64,000 nucleotides of DNA from Adiantum capillus-veneris (lineage: Eukaryota > Streptophyta > Polypodiopsida > Polypodiales > Pteridaceae): the NCBI GenBank assembly GCA_014529385.2, contig CM043958.1, positions 127,433,817 to 127,497,816 of the forward strand. Reading direction: 5' to 3'. The position numbers and the translations under genes were made by a program. Of the stretch, positions 33,348 through 46,905 are shown in pieces. Positions within the stretch are counted from its first letter, which is position 1. Each line of letters begins with the position of its first letter. The notes below the pieces were generated by a model. The model saw only the letters and a program-made list of their open reading frames with translations. It was not told the DNA's origin and made no database searches.

Positions 33348-34617
33348 TAATAGTAATGACTTTCTTAAACTTGAGTACTCTCTGCTTTGCGTAGCTACAA
33401 CATTGAACAATGAATTATCAGGACTCGGTTATAGTCCCGACTCTCTGAAAATTCCTGTACTCTTCCCAACATATAAGAATCATAAGCATAAATTTAGATG
33501 GATTTTCGACGCTTCTAAAATCCTGTTCTCTTGTGTTACGAATGATATCACCCACTGCTTGAATTTTGTTCTACTAGAAATCGAAGATATCTGTGCCATC
33601 AAACACATAGATATAAAGAGATTCAGAAATATAGATTATTGCCCTCTCTGGGTCATAAAAAAACGCAGCTGAGGTGTTTATCAACCTCCTAGAAAGCATT
33701 TACTCTATCTTCACGGCAGACATAACTCAATGCTATGAAAATATCCCTTTAGATGGACCATATGGGCTTGTTTATACCTTATCGTGTCTTATAAAGATTG
33801 CCTTTGCCCACAGAAAGGAACTTGGGTATACATGCATCTCACAAAAAGGGAATAAAGAATGGGTGAAAAAATCGAATAAGTCTGCACCTTTCATCTTTAA
33901 AGAGGATGATCTATAGAAGTATATTTTTTTGGCTACTTAATAACATTTGTATCCAATTAGGTAATACCTGCTACAAACAAAACTCTAGGGATCCCAATGG
34001 GTTTTGCATGCTCTCCGATTATGTGTAATCTATATCTCTATTACTTCGAATACCAATGGCTCCTAAAAATATTAAATAACCCAACAAGTAATTCATTACT
34101 CACACACTTTGCACATTCATTCAGATTTATGGATGACCTATGTAGCCTCAACAACCCCATGTTTGAGATTACTCTTAATGTTATATATCCACCTTGCTTA
34201 AGTATTGAACCTACATTCTCTGAAAGAGTGCTATGGCAGGATAAATTGTTCATTTCTAGAACACACTTCCTGAATATTGAGTTTACTTTAATTTCCCCAT
34301 TTGTGGGAAACTTTTATACTCGTTTTTTTTGGAAAAGAGAAAAGCTTAAGCTTGTGTCCTCTGAATTTACAAAGAAAAAAAGTAATAGACCTACAAAAAT
34401 TCTCTACACACCTGTTTAGGAATGCTTTTTCTTATAATGTATACCTCTTCCGGCTGTTTTAGATGAAGAGATCAAAACTTTGATTACCAAGTTCATTAAT
34501 AACGGGTTTACAAAAAAAGACCTTGTTGCATGCATCCGCAACTCCCTAGAAAAACACAACTGGACCTACCTTAAGTTTGACTTACAAAATCTGATAAGTC
34601 TACTTAAAGCAGAATAA
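33325..34617 (+). pseudogene. Penelope-like reverse transcriptase (broken)
   Basis: Three frame segments give one RT in order. 33325-33672: VLFPTYKNHKHKFRWIFDAS (fingers region, P-x-YK-x-HK) and CPLWVIKKRS. 33674-33916: FTADITQCYENIPLDG (motif A, first catalytic Asp). 33997-34617: MGFACSPIMCNLYLYYFEY (motif B), FRFMDDLCSLNNP (catalytic DD, 34120-34137), then a C-terminal helix-rich tail reading FINNGFTKKDLVACIR to a TAA at 34615. Breaks: a frame change at 33672, TAG at 33914, and stops at 34417 and 34435. The FR-x-x-DD-L-x-S-x-N-N-P box and IPMG-x-x-C-x-x-x-x-NLYL-like motif B match a family of RTs common in invertebrates that I associate with Penelope-like elements. Clade assignment is from memory and moderate. 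The 5' part is missing. Confidence 0.7.
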
Positions 34618-34662
34618 ATCTTACCACAGCATAGCATGTTGCAAACTAATACAAACACTTCA

Positions 34663-34702
34663 TGAGGTGGTAGGCCCCTATTCTATGGGGTCTACTACCT
34701 CA
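34663..34702 (+). other. Long stem-loop downstream of the reverse transcriptase
   Basis: Arm TGAGGTGGTAGGCCCC (34663-34678) pairs with GGGGTCTACTACCTCA (34687-34702), 14 of 16 positions, with an 8-base loop. It lies 46 bases after the RT stop and before a CA tract. It could be a template-recognition or processing structure of the element RNA. Confidence 0.6.
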
Positions 34703-34729
34703 TAGGATAAGGTGCTTGAGAAAGGGTGG

Positions 34730-34754
34730 GCACACACACACACACACACACACA
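34730..34754. repeat. (CA)n microsatellite
   Basis: About 12 CA units preceding the second 627-bp repeat, in the same position as the long CA tract before copy 1. Confidence 0.95.
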
Positions 34755-35378
34755 AAAGCTGTCAAGGGACAAAAATGCTTAGCTGATGATTATTTCAGGA
34801 GCCCTTCATCTACATCTCTATTATGCCGCCCATTACATGATCACACATACAGCTATCAAAGTAGAAGCAAGTGTTTCGACGCTCAACCAAAGGTAAGATA
34901 CGAGTCGCCAAGGCTACGCCATACTCTCGAGTGCGGTGAGTACAGTTAAAATATCCTCGTTGTTGATGACCATAACTACGGTATAAGAAAATCTTCTGAG
35001 GAGGTAGAAACTGGGCTAGCAGATATAGCCGATCTGAAAAACTAGGCTTTATTGAATGCTCGATGTAATAATACTTTGGCCCTAGGCCCACTGCTTCAGT
35101 AACCATCGCCAATCGGATATTGTTCTTGAAATGTTCACGACCCCAAAGTGTCACTCGTGTCACTCGGTCCTGATATGTCCACCACTTTGTTTGGGAAACA
35201 GAGGTTCCTAACTACGGGAATAGATGAAGTTCATAACGGAGTAATGTTGCTCGACGTATAGATTCATTTGACATAAAGAGATGTGCAGTTGCTATGAAAA
35301 AAACCTGGTCATGACTGTTGGCCATAATACACCTAGGAAGCAAAATAGTTGAAGAATGCTAACTCTGGAAATGATACT
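34752..35378 (+). repeat. Penelope-like element flanking repeat, copy 2 (627 bp)
   Basis: Second copy of 32721-33347. Its last ~35 bases (AATAGTTGAAGAATGC…) also form the start of the first 358-bp tandem unit that follows. Confidence 0.85.
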
Positions 35379-36060
35379 CTGTACTCGGGTTTTATATTTG
35401 AGCTTGAATGAATAAAACCATTTTTTGACTCCTAAACCAAATTGGAAATAGGAAAGTGTGCCTGAAATTGAGTTTATTCTCACATTACAGATGGGGTTTT
35501 TTTACACTATTAGGATTGCTGAAGCTTAATATAGTGCTGGATAGCAGGTGTAAATACCTACTGTGTATGTATACCCGAGGCTTGATACAGCTTACTAGCT
35601 ACGAGTCTAATGACCAGGCTATGACTATGGGAATTGATGCTATCTAATTTTACCTTATGGTGATGTAGACTGTCTGACCGGGCATTACATTTAACTTAAA
35701 CAAAAAAGTTGAAAACCACTAAATCTGGAAATGATACTCTGGACTTGGGTTTATATATGACCAACCATTTAGAATAAACCCAGTTTTTTGACTCCTGAGC
35801 CTAATTGGGAATAGGAAAATATACCCAAAATTTATTATACTCTCACACTGTAGAAAAAGGTTCTTTTTTTACACTAGTGGATTGCTGAAACTTAAAGTCG
35901 GGCTGGGATAGCAGATGTAAATACCTACTTGGTAGGTATTTCCGAGGCCTGATACAGTTTTACTAGCTTCTAGTCGAAGAAGCCGAGCTTTGACTATGGG
36001 AATTGATGCTATCTTAAGTTACCATGTGGTGAGGTGGACTGTCTGACTAGGCTTTACATT
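35344..36060 (+). repeat. Two diverged 358-bp tandem units
   Basis: Unit 1 begins at 35344 and unit 2 at 35702. Shared blocks in order: CTGGAAATGATACTCTG, TTTTTTGACTCCT, AATAGGAAA, TGTAAATACCTACT, TGACTATGGGAATTGATGCT, and GACTGTCTGAC. Non-coding. The shared start with the 627-bp repeat suggests it is part of the same element's terminal structure. Confidence 0.75.
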
Positions 36061-39000
36061 TTCTGTTCATAGTACTAAAACTTTAATCTGTAAGCGTGGT
36101 ATGGAGTCCTTCTTGCCTCTACTGCACGCCACCGCTTAGGTTTTAGGGTGTGGGTCTGCTATGTCTCTCTCCCTCGCCTTTTTCCCTTGAGTATATGATG
36201 CAGATATGGCGGAATCTCGCCTGAATTCCTCTGGATCTTGGGCTGTGAGGGATCCCGTGGTATGTGCCTGTGCTGGCATCCTCGGTTGTGGGCTTAACCT
36301 GTCCAAGTCAAGGTGTCGCGTCTTCTGCAGAGGAGCATCGAATGTATAAATAAGGCTCATAAGGTGATTAATCATACTCACATAGCTGCGTGCTCTGTTA
36401 TCACCTCTTTGCGTGTGTTAGTTCAAAACTGTGTATTTATCTACTGGTTGCTTGGGCTCAACATGTTGAAAAAATCGGAGAAAGCCATTGTGGAGGCGTC
36501 GTCGTCTCCTAATCTACAAGTTAACAGAAATCTGTTTGTTTTGATTCTTGAATATATAAAAAGGAAATCTTTTGCTTGCTCTCAAAGACTGATAAAAAAA
36601 CCAGTTAATAGACTGTTTTCTTTATTAGTAACTTGTTCCAGAGACTGTTCTTAATGGTTTATGGGGAGAAATTTATGTGGTAGTGTATGATTACTTTGGG
36701 ACAGATGGGAATTGAGGTTCGCTTGGACTAATGACGTATATTGCTGTATAAAAGTATATGTAGCCATGCTCAGGAACTGGGCCCTTCCTGGTTATGTGAA
36801 AAGCTCATGAAAAACAAGAAACTACTAAGTATTTTTTTGATGGAAGTAATAAATCTGGTTTCCGTAAAAGGGGCTGAAAAACTGGTTGTTTTGAGTAAAA
36901 TTTGTCCTTTATTTGTTTGAAAAAGGGCAGATTGCCATGTATGAATGATTTCTTATCGTATGGCTGCATGGAAAAGAGGATGGTGTGGTATCTAAAGAAA
37001 ATGATGTGTATATACAATTGACTCTCGTAAAATTGCTACTCAATTGGGTAATGTACTTATGTAAGGGGTACTGCAGATCTTAAAATAACCAGGAGTTCAC
37101 AAAAAATGAGATATATATGATTTGTTGGATAGTTTGGTTACATTGCTGAGATATTTTGGGTAAAAGGACTGACCCGGGACTGATTCGGTTTACTAGTTAT
37201 GGGGCCTATTTTTACATCTACTTAAGATTATTCTGAGGTCATTGAATACAGGTTTCGGAAATGTTGGCCTGGCTTCTGATATTACAGTAACTTGTGTGTG
37301 ACATCACATACCCAATTGTAGGAGTAAATAATGTTTTTTGCAAATTGACTTGACCATTTTTACCATAATACATTATCTACAGGTAAGATTGATTTTTTTA
37401 CCGGTTGCCTATCGTACTGAATCGGCTAAAAGTTATGATGTACTGAGTACTGGCTTCTGATATGCTGCCCTATCTCGAATATTCTATAGAAATAAAGTGG
37501 CATCACATACCGGACTAAGGTTCGATAAAATAGCAGGTTTCTAATTTACTGGTTTTTTTCATCATATGCTAGGAAGTGTAGTGGTAGTTTCCGGTAAACC
37601 TATCACTAATTCAATGTGTTGACAGATTTCTGATGGCCAAGGGTAGGTTGAACTTCGGCTACTCAATTCAATTTGCTTACCATCTTCTGCTGGCTTCTTA
37701 TTATCATTTAAGTATAAAGGAACAGGTCCTTACCTACCATCTTGCAGTATATTTTAAAAAAAGCCTCTAGTGGGTTGGTTTAAAAGGTTCTTGATACTAT
37801 AAGGTAAGTCATATAGTGTCCTTTAGCAAATACTGGCTGGTTATTCTGATACTGGCTGGTTATTCTGAATTTTTTAGGACAGAATATTTAATTTACTAAT
37901 TTAACTAAAAGGATACTCTGAATTTACTGAATACTTCAGGGGTATTGCCCTAGTTTTGGATATTTGATAGGGAATAAATGCATCATAACACTGGAATGTG
38001 GTAGATAGCTGGTTTCAAATATACCTTGACTTTTTTACCATATTACTTCTTTAAAGGAGAATATTAATTAATGTTTCCTTTGACTGCTCACCAAGTCATC
38101 ATACACAGTGATTTTAACTTGCCTTAGTTTGTTGGCACCTCGAATAGTCAATAAAATTTGACAGTAGTTAATAATATTTGATGGCACTGACTGCTGGTTT
38201 TTTTATTAAACTTTTTTCTCTCAAAGTATATGGTAACTGATCTTTTTCTAATCATCTTACAGTATATAACTCGAAATACTTCTTGTATGTAAAAGAAAGG
38301 GGGGAGATGGTGCTTGATTATGCAGAGTATGTCATATAGTTCCCTTTAGCTGAGCCTTGCCGGAGACTTTTTTATAGTTCTCGGACTGAGTCTGAGTGGG
38401 CTCTCTGTGACTGAATCGTCCAATGTATTGTAGTATACATTTGTTTGCTGGCATGTGGTAGCAGTATGATTGACATAACAATAAGGATATCTGGAATAAT
38501 GGTTATGAATTTTTTTAAGAAAGGGGTATCTCAGGTAGGGAAAAGTGGTAAAAATTGATTTTTTTTGGGGGATATCCCAGCTTGAATATAAAAAATGGGA
38601 TCTATTCCAAATGTGTGTTTATATACAAGGAAGAGGTAAGTTTAGGTCTGGCTTGAGACTGCTTATACATACATCAATGGAATATAAGTTGCTCGTATCT
38701 AGTTAGGGATGAAGTTCTGGTAAAAAATTGACTTTCTCCTTAACTCCTTTAAAAGCTTTTTATAAAAAACAATAAAATCAGATTTTATGGCTGCTCTTTG
38801 GGGGTGAGTACCTTTTGTATCAGATTGGCAAAAAAAGCCAAGGATCTTCGTTTTAAAAAAAAACCCTTTTATATAAAAGAACAAAATTACAAGTTAAGAA
38901 CTATGTTTTTTTTATGGTGACATGGATAACAACTGGGATGCCCAGCATCACCTGCGTACAGTCACGTGCTAACGAACTATTTTCTTGTGGCTATAAGTGT

Positions 39001-39226
39001 AGGTGAGGGCTACCTTCCTTGATTAAAACGTCCCGTTCTTAACAAATGGTGGATCTCTTATTATGATGCAAAATTTCCCAGACTTTGGGTTTAAGGATTC
39101 TTGAGCTATATTCTGTTATCTTCATTACCTTGTACAAAATTTATTTTCAATTGCAAATAGATTATTGTACAAATCCACTGTACTTTTCTAGAATTGTTGG
39201 TCTGTGAACATTTAGTGTTCGTTTGC
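36061..39226. other. No recognised gene; weakly repetitive AT-rich stretch
   Basis: An open stretch at 36313-36654 (plus, 113 codons; LLQRSIECINKAHKV…) is unrecognised and unsupported. At 37240-38060 there are at least three diverged copies of a block with CTGGCTTCTGATAT and GGCATCACATAC, followed by CATTTTTACCATA-type sequence. A remote copy of the (AC)n-linked repeat family lies at about 38920-39060 (ATGGATAACAACTG, AAGTGTAGGTGAGGG). Confidence 0.4.

Positions 39227-39257
<31 letters not shown>
39227..39257. repeat. (AT)n microsatellite
   Basis: About 15 TA units, followed by a CACACAAAC stretch and TTTTGTGCACAAATAATTT, a block shared with 29260 and, inverted, with 50560. Confidence 0.95.
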
Positions 39258-39260
<3 letters not shown>

Positions 39261-39317
39261 CTGCTACACACACAAACAAATCCAATGTGTGTACATGTCC
39301 TTATTCGTTTTGTGCAC

Positions 39318-39465
39318 AAATAATTTCTTATCACTTCTTGTTGTTTCGGGAGCCAAGATGCTCTTGATTTGAATGGCACTTGCATGTTGCAAAATAATTT
39401 CTTATCACTTCTTGTTGTTTCGGGAGCCATGATGCTTTGATTTGAATGGCACTTGCATGTTGCAA
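39318..39465. repeat. 74-bp tandem duplication
   Basis: AAATAATTTCTTATCACTTC begins at 39318 and again at 39392, each running through GGCACTTGCATGTTGCA. The end of the second unit plus about 50 bases recurs, diverged, at 40876-40945 (GAGAGCGA…CCCATT). Confidence 0.8.
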
Positions 39466-40821
<1,356 letters not shown>

Positions 40822-40966
40822 ACATGTGCCCGATTGGCCTAGGCCAAGAGAGAGCAGTTCCTATTGCTCCAAGAGAATGGCACTCCCCTGTTGCAAGACC
40901 CCTTGCATCACCCATGTTGAGAGCGAGTGAGCTCCCATTACCCCCCAAGCTACAATACAGCAAAAT

Positions 40967-40972
<6 letters not shown>

Positions 40973-41019
<47 letters not shown>
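40973..41019. repeat. (CT)n microsatellite
   Basis: About 23 CT units, complementary to the GA tract 156 bases upstream. Confidence 0.95.
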
Positions 41020-41022
<3 letters not shown>

Positions 41023-41565
41023 AAGCTAAGCTTGGTTGACATCCGTGTAACTGTGATCCTTGGTGTTCGCCTTGGTGATAACTCCCTTGTATTGTAATAG
41101 TAAAGATGGTCATAGCCCAATTTTGAATCATTGTGAGTTGATGCATAAAAGGTCACCCCAAAATAACTTCAAAGTTGTTCATTAGGAAGAGAATGGGGCC
41201 TAGGAGGGCCTCTATATTTGGCAATTTAAGGAAGTCAAACCTTTAGTATTAAGAAAGGAATGAAAGGACAACTTTTGAATTCAAACAGGCAAAACAACTA
41301 GTTTATTTGAATTCAAATTTTCCTTTCAAAATAAAAATAAAAATCTAGTTGGTACTACTATATCATGTAGCATATCTATGGAAAGTGCTAGATGTGTAGA
41401 TTGAAGATCTATGATCTCCGCTCAAATCAAAGAGCAAATGTGGGAGTTATGGAAGGCCAAAAATCATAAAATTGTCCACCTCCTTTTGTGGAGAAAGTGC
41501 ATCCTTTGACCACTCTTACACATCTATTACACACCCACCACTCTTGCACACATGGCATACATCTA

Positions 41566-41641
41566 TTTGCCAAAATGTTAATCACCTCCATAAGCTCATG
41601 GAAAATTTGCCAAAATGTTAATCACCTCCATAAGCTCATGG
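41566..41641. repeat. 40-bp tandem duplication
   Basis: TTTGCCAAAATGTTAATCAC units start at 41566 and 41606. It lies just past the point where element A's protease sequence degenerates. Confidence 0.8.
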
Positions 41642-41679
41642 TAAACAAAGAGGCCCTCCTACATCCCATCCTCTTCCTA

Positions 41680-44600
41680 ATGGCCTATTTCAAAATCTAC
41701 CACTACAAAGGTGTGTTCGTATTCTATCCCGCATGAGAATACTATCACTTGTTCCAATATTCTCAAGGGTCTCATATACTCGCCAGCTAATTGCAATTTC
41801 ATGTGCACTTTTTTGAGAGCCGGTCTTTCCCATTTCTCCTAGATTCCTTTTGTAGTGATGGCTATCCCCGCCCCACTGTCGAGTATAGCAACGGTGGTCA
41901 CTCCCTTATATTCCAGAGGTAAGGTGGTGTTTTCTTAAATAATCACCTACCTTATTTACTGGTACAAGTTTAGATTTTGGTTTCTCTGGATGGTTTGTTT
42001 TCTTGGTTTCTTCCATGAGTTCATCTATTGGAAGGACTTTTATCCCCATCTTTTCTAGGTTTTTTCTCATTTGTCCCCACAGATATGGTTTGATTTTCAA
42101 CAGTTCCGAAAAGTGATAGTGCGCATGATAGGAGAAGACAATAGATCATGCAAGATCTTTGTATTCATTACATGTGGAATCATTCCACTTAGATAGAACA
42201 ACATTAATCTCAGATTTAGTCTCATATTCCCCTACAAAGGACGGTAAGGTTCTTATGGATGTTGTTTTTCTCTCTACCAAGACCTCCGTTCCTGCATCTT
42301 TGTACAATGACTAAATATCTCCTGGATAGATTTCATGATCCATATTTATTTCAGGGATTGGTGCTGATATCAAAGTGGCACTCTCGTCTTTTTTGTTTTT
42401 GATCATTTTACATAATGATTGTGGCCATGGTTTGTCTACTTCCGGAATTGGCTGCATCTCCAAAGATCTATCCTCGTACGTTGTGTGTGCAACAATTTCA
42501 ATAGTAAGTTGCTCCTCTTTGTCTGTTTCCACAGATTTTATTTTATTATCTGGATTTTGAGTGCAATTTATGAGTAGGTGATCTTTTCCTCATCGATCAT
42601 AGAATCCTTGAATTTTGTCTTCATCACCTGTGTTGGTTTCCTCTTGTTTTCCTGTGTTTTTTTTTCTTAGCTCTTGCGCTACCATCCCAGGAGTTTTTGG
42701 AACTTCAAAGCTATAGTATGGCTTGAGCAGCTTTGACAAGTCTCTTGTATACTTCCATTCTCTTGGTTTCATCTTCTGGATGCGGATAGGTCAATAGTCT
42801 TTGCTCCAGGGTTTGGTTGTTATTGAGAGTTGTAGCATATGCTTGCAATATTGTGTCTAAGTACTCGTTCACTTTCTCCACCAAGACCGAACCACCTAAG
42901 TAAGTCTTTGACTCTTCCGCTCCCGTTGCATCTTTCTTACTTTCTTGCTCATGCTTAAGCCATTCTTTGGTTTGGTTTAGTTTAGTTTCCAAAGCAGCTT
43001 TCTCCTGCAACCTCTTTGCTTTCATTTTATGCAGTTTAACTTTTCAAGATTTTCTTTGAGTTTTGATTGATCCATTCTCAAATTTTTTTTTTTCTAGAAG
43101 TTTTAGATCATCTGCTATTGGTTGTTTTTTTGCAAGCTCTAGTCGCCACTTTGACATGAACTGTTGGCTCAGACTCTGATCCGCTTGTGCATGGTAATAT
43201 ACCAATGAAACTAGTAGTTGTTTTTCCCAAATTGTCTGGGTTTTTTGTACAGTTTTTTTAATAAAATTTTTTCTCTAACACCCGTCACAAAATCCAAATA
43301 TTTTTGTTCGTTGACCTTTAAAGGGGCATCCCCTCGCCAAATGGTCACCTCCACATTCATAGCACGGGTCGTCCCATTGGATGGCGTGCTCTAGGCAGAT
43401 AATCCCTAGGCTTGTAGTTCTAGTTCACTATGAACATGAGTGTGTTTTCATCCATTGTGAATTGGTTTCTTGATGTTTGAGCCACATACAAAGGTTCAAG
43501 AATTTCCTCAATACTAGCCCAATATGGACTTTCTTCTGGAGCGTGAGCTACTCCCTCTGTCTCTCTCACATGACTTTTGACTGGCTTTTCATAATAGATA
43601 GCTGGTAGCATTATTGGTTGAGTTTTAAATGACTCTACAGGCTGTGCATAATGCTCAATGGCTCAATTATCCTGCGATAAAGGTAGATTTCATCCCAATA
43701 CTGGTTGTGGTTTGTCCCCTAGCTGTATCACATTGTTATGCCCATTTGGTACCTTGGAGGCGGCAAAAATTGTTGCACTGCCAACGGTCCATTTGGCCTT
43801 TTTCTCACGTAGTCATGATTAAAGAAACACTCACTAATGTCATGGTTTGTGTAATTTTTCTCTATGGTACACCACTTTAACATTCATGGAGCTTTAACTT
43901 CTTGTGGCTACTGCGGTCTTAGATTAGGATTTTGCATGTAGGTTTGATTCATCCTATGAACCACTTCTTCGAATAACTATTCCACATTTGGTGTGATTGA
44001 AGCAAGAGCACTCTATTTTTTAGTAATCCCATTGGATGTAGAAGATGCACTAATAGGATTGGTCTCTGCTTCTTCCGTCACCTTGCCATAAGCCTTACAA
44101 TTGTCAACCATGTGCAAGGCTTCCCTGGTGGTGACTTGTTCAAATTTGGTACACGCTTTTAGATGTAAGTCCTTTTTGAGAGTTTTATTTCTCAAGACCT
44201 CACTAAAGAGAACCGATAAGCAATCATCATGTGGTAACTCCCGCATGGACATATTTCGATGTACTGCTTGAAGTGAAGTGAAGCTTCCTTCACTTTTTCA
44301 TTTTCTTTTTGCCTGAAAGCATAAATCTGAGAATTTGTGTTGTGCTTGATTCCTCTTTGGAGACTTCCTCAACAAAATCTTTTAAGAGTTGATCAATGTT
44401 CAGGAAATTTCAACTATTGAGTGGCTGGAACTAGGTTAACGCAGTTCCCTCCCATGTTAACACGAATCCCTCGTATTGTGCTATAAAATACTCTACTTGT
44501 TTCACTCTTAAGACTTGCTTAAAGATGGAAACATGCTCATATGGATCTCTTGATCTATTGTACTTCTTTGGGACGCACTTAGCCACTTGAGAAGGTTTCA

Positions 44601-45737
44601 TTTTTTTATTTTCTACAACCATCCTCATCACTCTAGGTTGTCCACCCATAACATCTCTCATTTTCATAACCACTGAAAGGTTCTGGAAGGGACTCGTTCA
44701 AGCACCCTTCCCTTATGTCCTGAATTTTTGCTCTAATGTCTGGCACTCTCGTGATAAAAGTGGTATTCATGATGTCACTACCTTGATGTTTAACATACGA
44801 ACCCTAGAATCCAAGGATCCCATAGGTCTTGGTTCAAACAGATGAGGTCGACTGAATGAATCTTCCACTTGAGATTTCAAGGGACTCACTCTCGTAGCTT
44901 TTGGCTTTTTTGTTTTTGAAATAGCAAGTCTGTGCAAGCTAGGGATGAAGTAGTATTGATGCAGAGGTCCCTCAAAGTACGTATAGCCCTCAAGATCATT
45001 ATGACTCGCTAAAGAATATTTTTGATCGTACTTGTCTAGCATGATAACTTGTGTGTCTCTATCTATTTCAAATGTAAACATGTATAAGCATTTTTACTCA
45101 GTTAACTCTCACACATTGTGCTCCTCACATCTATAGTAGAGCATTTGCTCTCCATTGTCATACTTGTATAAGACCACGTAGGTGTTATCCGTGTTGACAC
45201 GTGTAGCCACGTTTACTCGCTTAAGCTTGGCATTCAAAATGTCCGGCATTAGTGGAGTCTTTTTAGGCTCTTTGGTGCATTTTAATCCCCATTTGTCCAT
45301 AATGAAAGTATTTAGCACGACTATATACACGTTTCCTTCTTTGTTGGCATATCAATTGCCACTGTAATCTATTGGCACTACAAACTTAAGCTCACTTGGC
45401 CTCTCTTCAATTTTCACAGTATTGATCCATACTGTCTTGGTAGATTTGAGCACCTTGCTCATTCTCAAAGCGATATTGCAAGTACAAAAGTTTTTCGATT
45501 TTGGTGCAGGATGAGATGGCCCCGCTCCCATTTTGGTCTCTTCTTTAAAGTTCACAGTTTTGGTCCCTCGGCCATATAGTGATATGATCTCTGCGACAAA
45601 GTGTCAAAAAGACTCTCTTTTGAGATTGGCTCTAAGGTGGGTATGGTCCTTTTGTTGACACTATGCTTGGTGGAAATATGGCTTGCTTGGTCTCTATTGT
45701 TAGTGCTTCTATTCTGATACAATTTGTCTAACCACAA
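41680..45737 (-). pseudogene. Gypsy element A gag-protease (broken)
   Basis: Minus-strand Gag-protease, collinear with element B (59391-64000). In order: N-terminal domain (LYKYDNG, LYYRCEE, CLYMFTFEID, MLDKYDQKYSL; 45109-45330 and 44767-45081), capsid core (PSQVAKCVPKKYNRSRDPYE, 44431-44673), a helical segment (KKDLHLKACTKFEQ, MVDNCKAYGK; 44013-44252), VRETEGVA and FTMDENTLMFI (43420-43611), zinc knuckle CYECGGDHLARGC (43326-43364), lysine/glutamate-rich spacer (GGSVLVEKVNEYLDTIL; 42711-43025), NKVGDYLRK, and protease LDSGAGIAI (about 41870-41895) with CGIEYEHTFVVVDF. It loses similarity near 41680, before the LGRPF flap region, so no RT is present. Stops and frameshifts occur between almost every segment. 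The start is uncertain (an ATG at 45737 or 45555). Confidence 0.82.
43326..43364 (-). other. Noncanonical Gag zinc knuckle, element A
   Basis: C-YE-C-GGD-H-LARG-C: spacing CX2CX3HX4C instead of the usual CX2CX4HX4C. Element B has the same spacing. Confidence 0.7.
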
Positions 45738-46333
45738 TACATCAATAAATTGAAGCTGACAAAATCATGACATGTTACCTTTTATGGTGGATTCAATCCC
45801 TCAACCAAGGACAACTCCATGCACTCTGATCCATTGAACCTACACAAAATTCACTTGGTGGCTATAGCCTTACAGCCGCTGGGTTAGTTAAAATATAAAG
45901 AGATTAGAATTTTATCAAACTTTTGACACAATCCTATTTTTGCTTGCAATTTGCACAATACAAATCCAAATTGAATTTTGAAAAGACCATTGTGCTCACC
46001 AGGAGTAGGGCTACCTCTTGTATCAATCTAAGAATTTTTTGTGTCAAGAGAATTGCTTGAATTTTGATACAAAGTGTTCCCATTGTATCTTGACAATTGC
46101 TAGGTGACTTTTAAATAATTTGTTCCCATTACATCTTGACAATTTCTAGGTGACCTTTAGCTCCCACAAAAGTCACTTGATCAGTCTATTTTATAGTTTT
46201 TGGCCTTGATTGTCTTTGGCTTGTTTGGGCCTCCTTTGAGTGTTTTTTGCTATCCTTGTTCTAGAAAAAAATGTTTATTTTGGTCACTGCTACAAATTTG
46301 TGAAGTTATGGTCCCCAAAATCTAGCAGGGGGT

Positions 46334-46905
46334 CATGGATCCTGATCCATGTTACTCCATGTGTGGACCCAATACTTGGTCAAATAATTACTTAAAGTAT
46401 GTGGGGTTCACCCATCCACTTCTTTTTGGATTTGAATTCCTTTGGTCAAATTTAGTTTTTGCTTGCATTTTTTGACTTACAACTTGTTTGTGGGTGTTTT
46501 GGTCAATATTTTGTGGTTTTTTTCTATGAAAGTCTTCACAACAATTGTTCCAAATGGTATCAACTTCTCACTGGTCAAATATCACTGTAAGATGCCTTAG
46601 GGGGTCATGGATCGCGATCCATGTTCCACTAAATCTGGACATGAAATTTTTTCAGTTGTATATACAAACCATGTATAAGTTAGTTTTTCACTTCTTTTTG
46701 AATTTGAATACCAAAAAGTCAAAAATTCCCAATTTTAGTTTATTTTCAATGTTCTTTGTGTTTTTGCCCAATTTCTTGGATTTGGTTGAGTTTTTGTGTA
46801 AATTTTCCACCAAAAGTGTATAGTTGGACCTTTGGAATCACTTTGGACCAAGTGGTATCAGTTCTTGCCAAAAATGTTACATGGGGTCATGGATCACGAT
46901 CCATG
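46334..46905. repeat. Three palindromic repeats in the leader of element A
   Basis: CATGGATC-CT-GATCCATG (46334-46351), CATGGATCGCGATCCATG (46606-46623, perfect), and CATGGATC-AC-GATCCATG (46888-46905). They are 272 and 282 bases apart, each preceded by GGGGT. Flanking text is weakly repeated too (CACTTCTTTTTG-A-TTTGA about 90-100 bases on), so each palindrome sits in a degenerate ~275-bp tandem unit. The leader lies between the primer site (47428) and gag. Confidence 0.9.

Noticed and set aside
36313-36654. 113-codon open frame after the Penelope-like element
   Set aside because: No recognisable motif, no homologue in the window, and base composition like the surrounding non-coding sequence.
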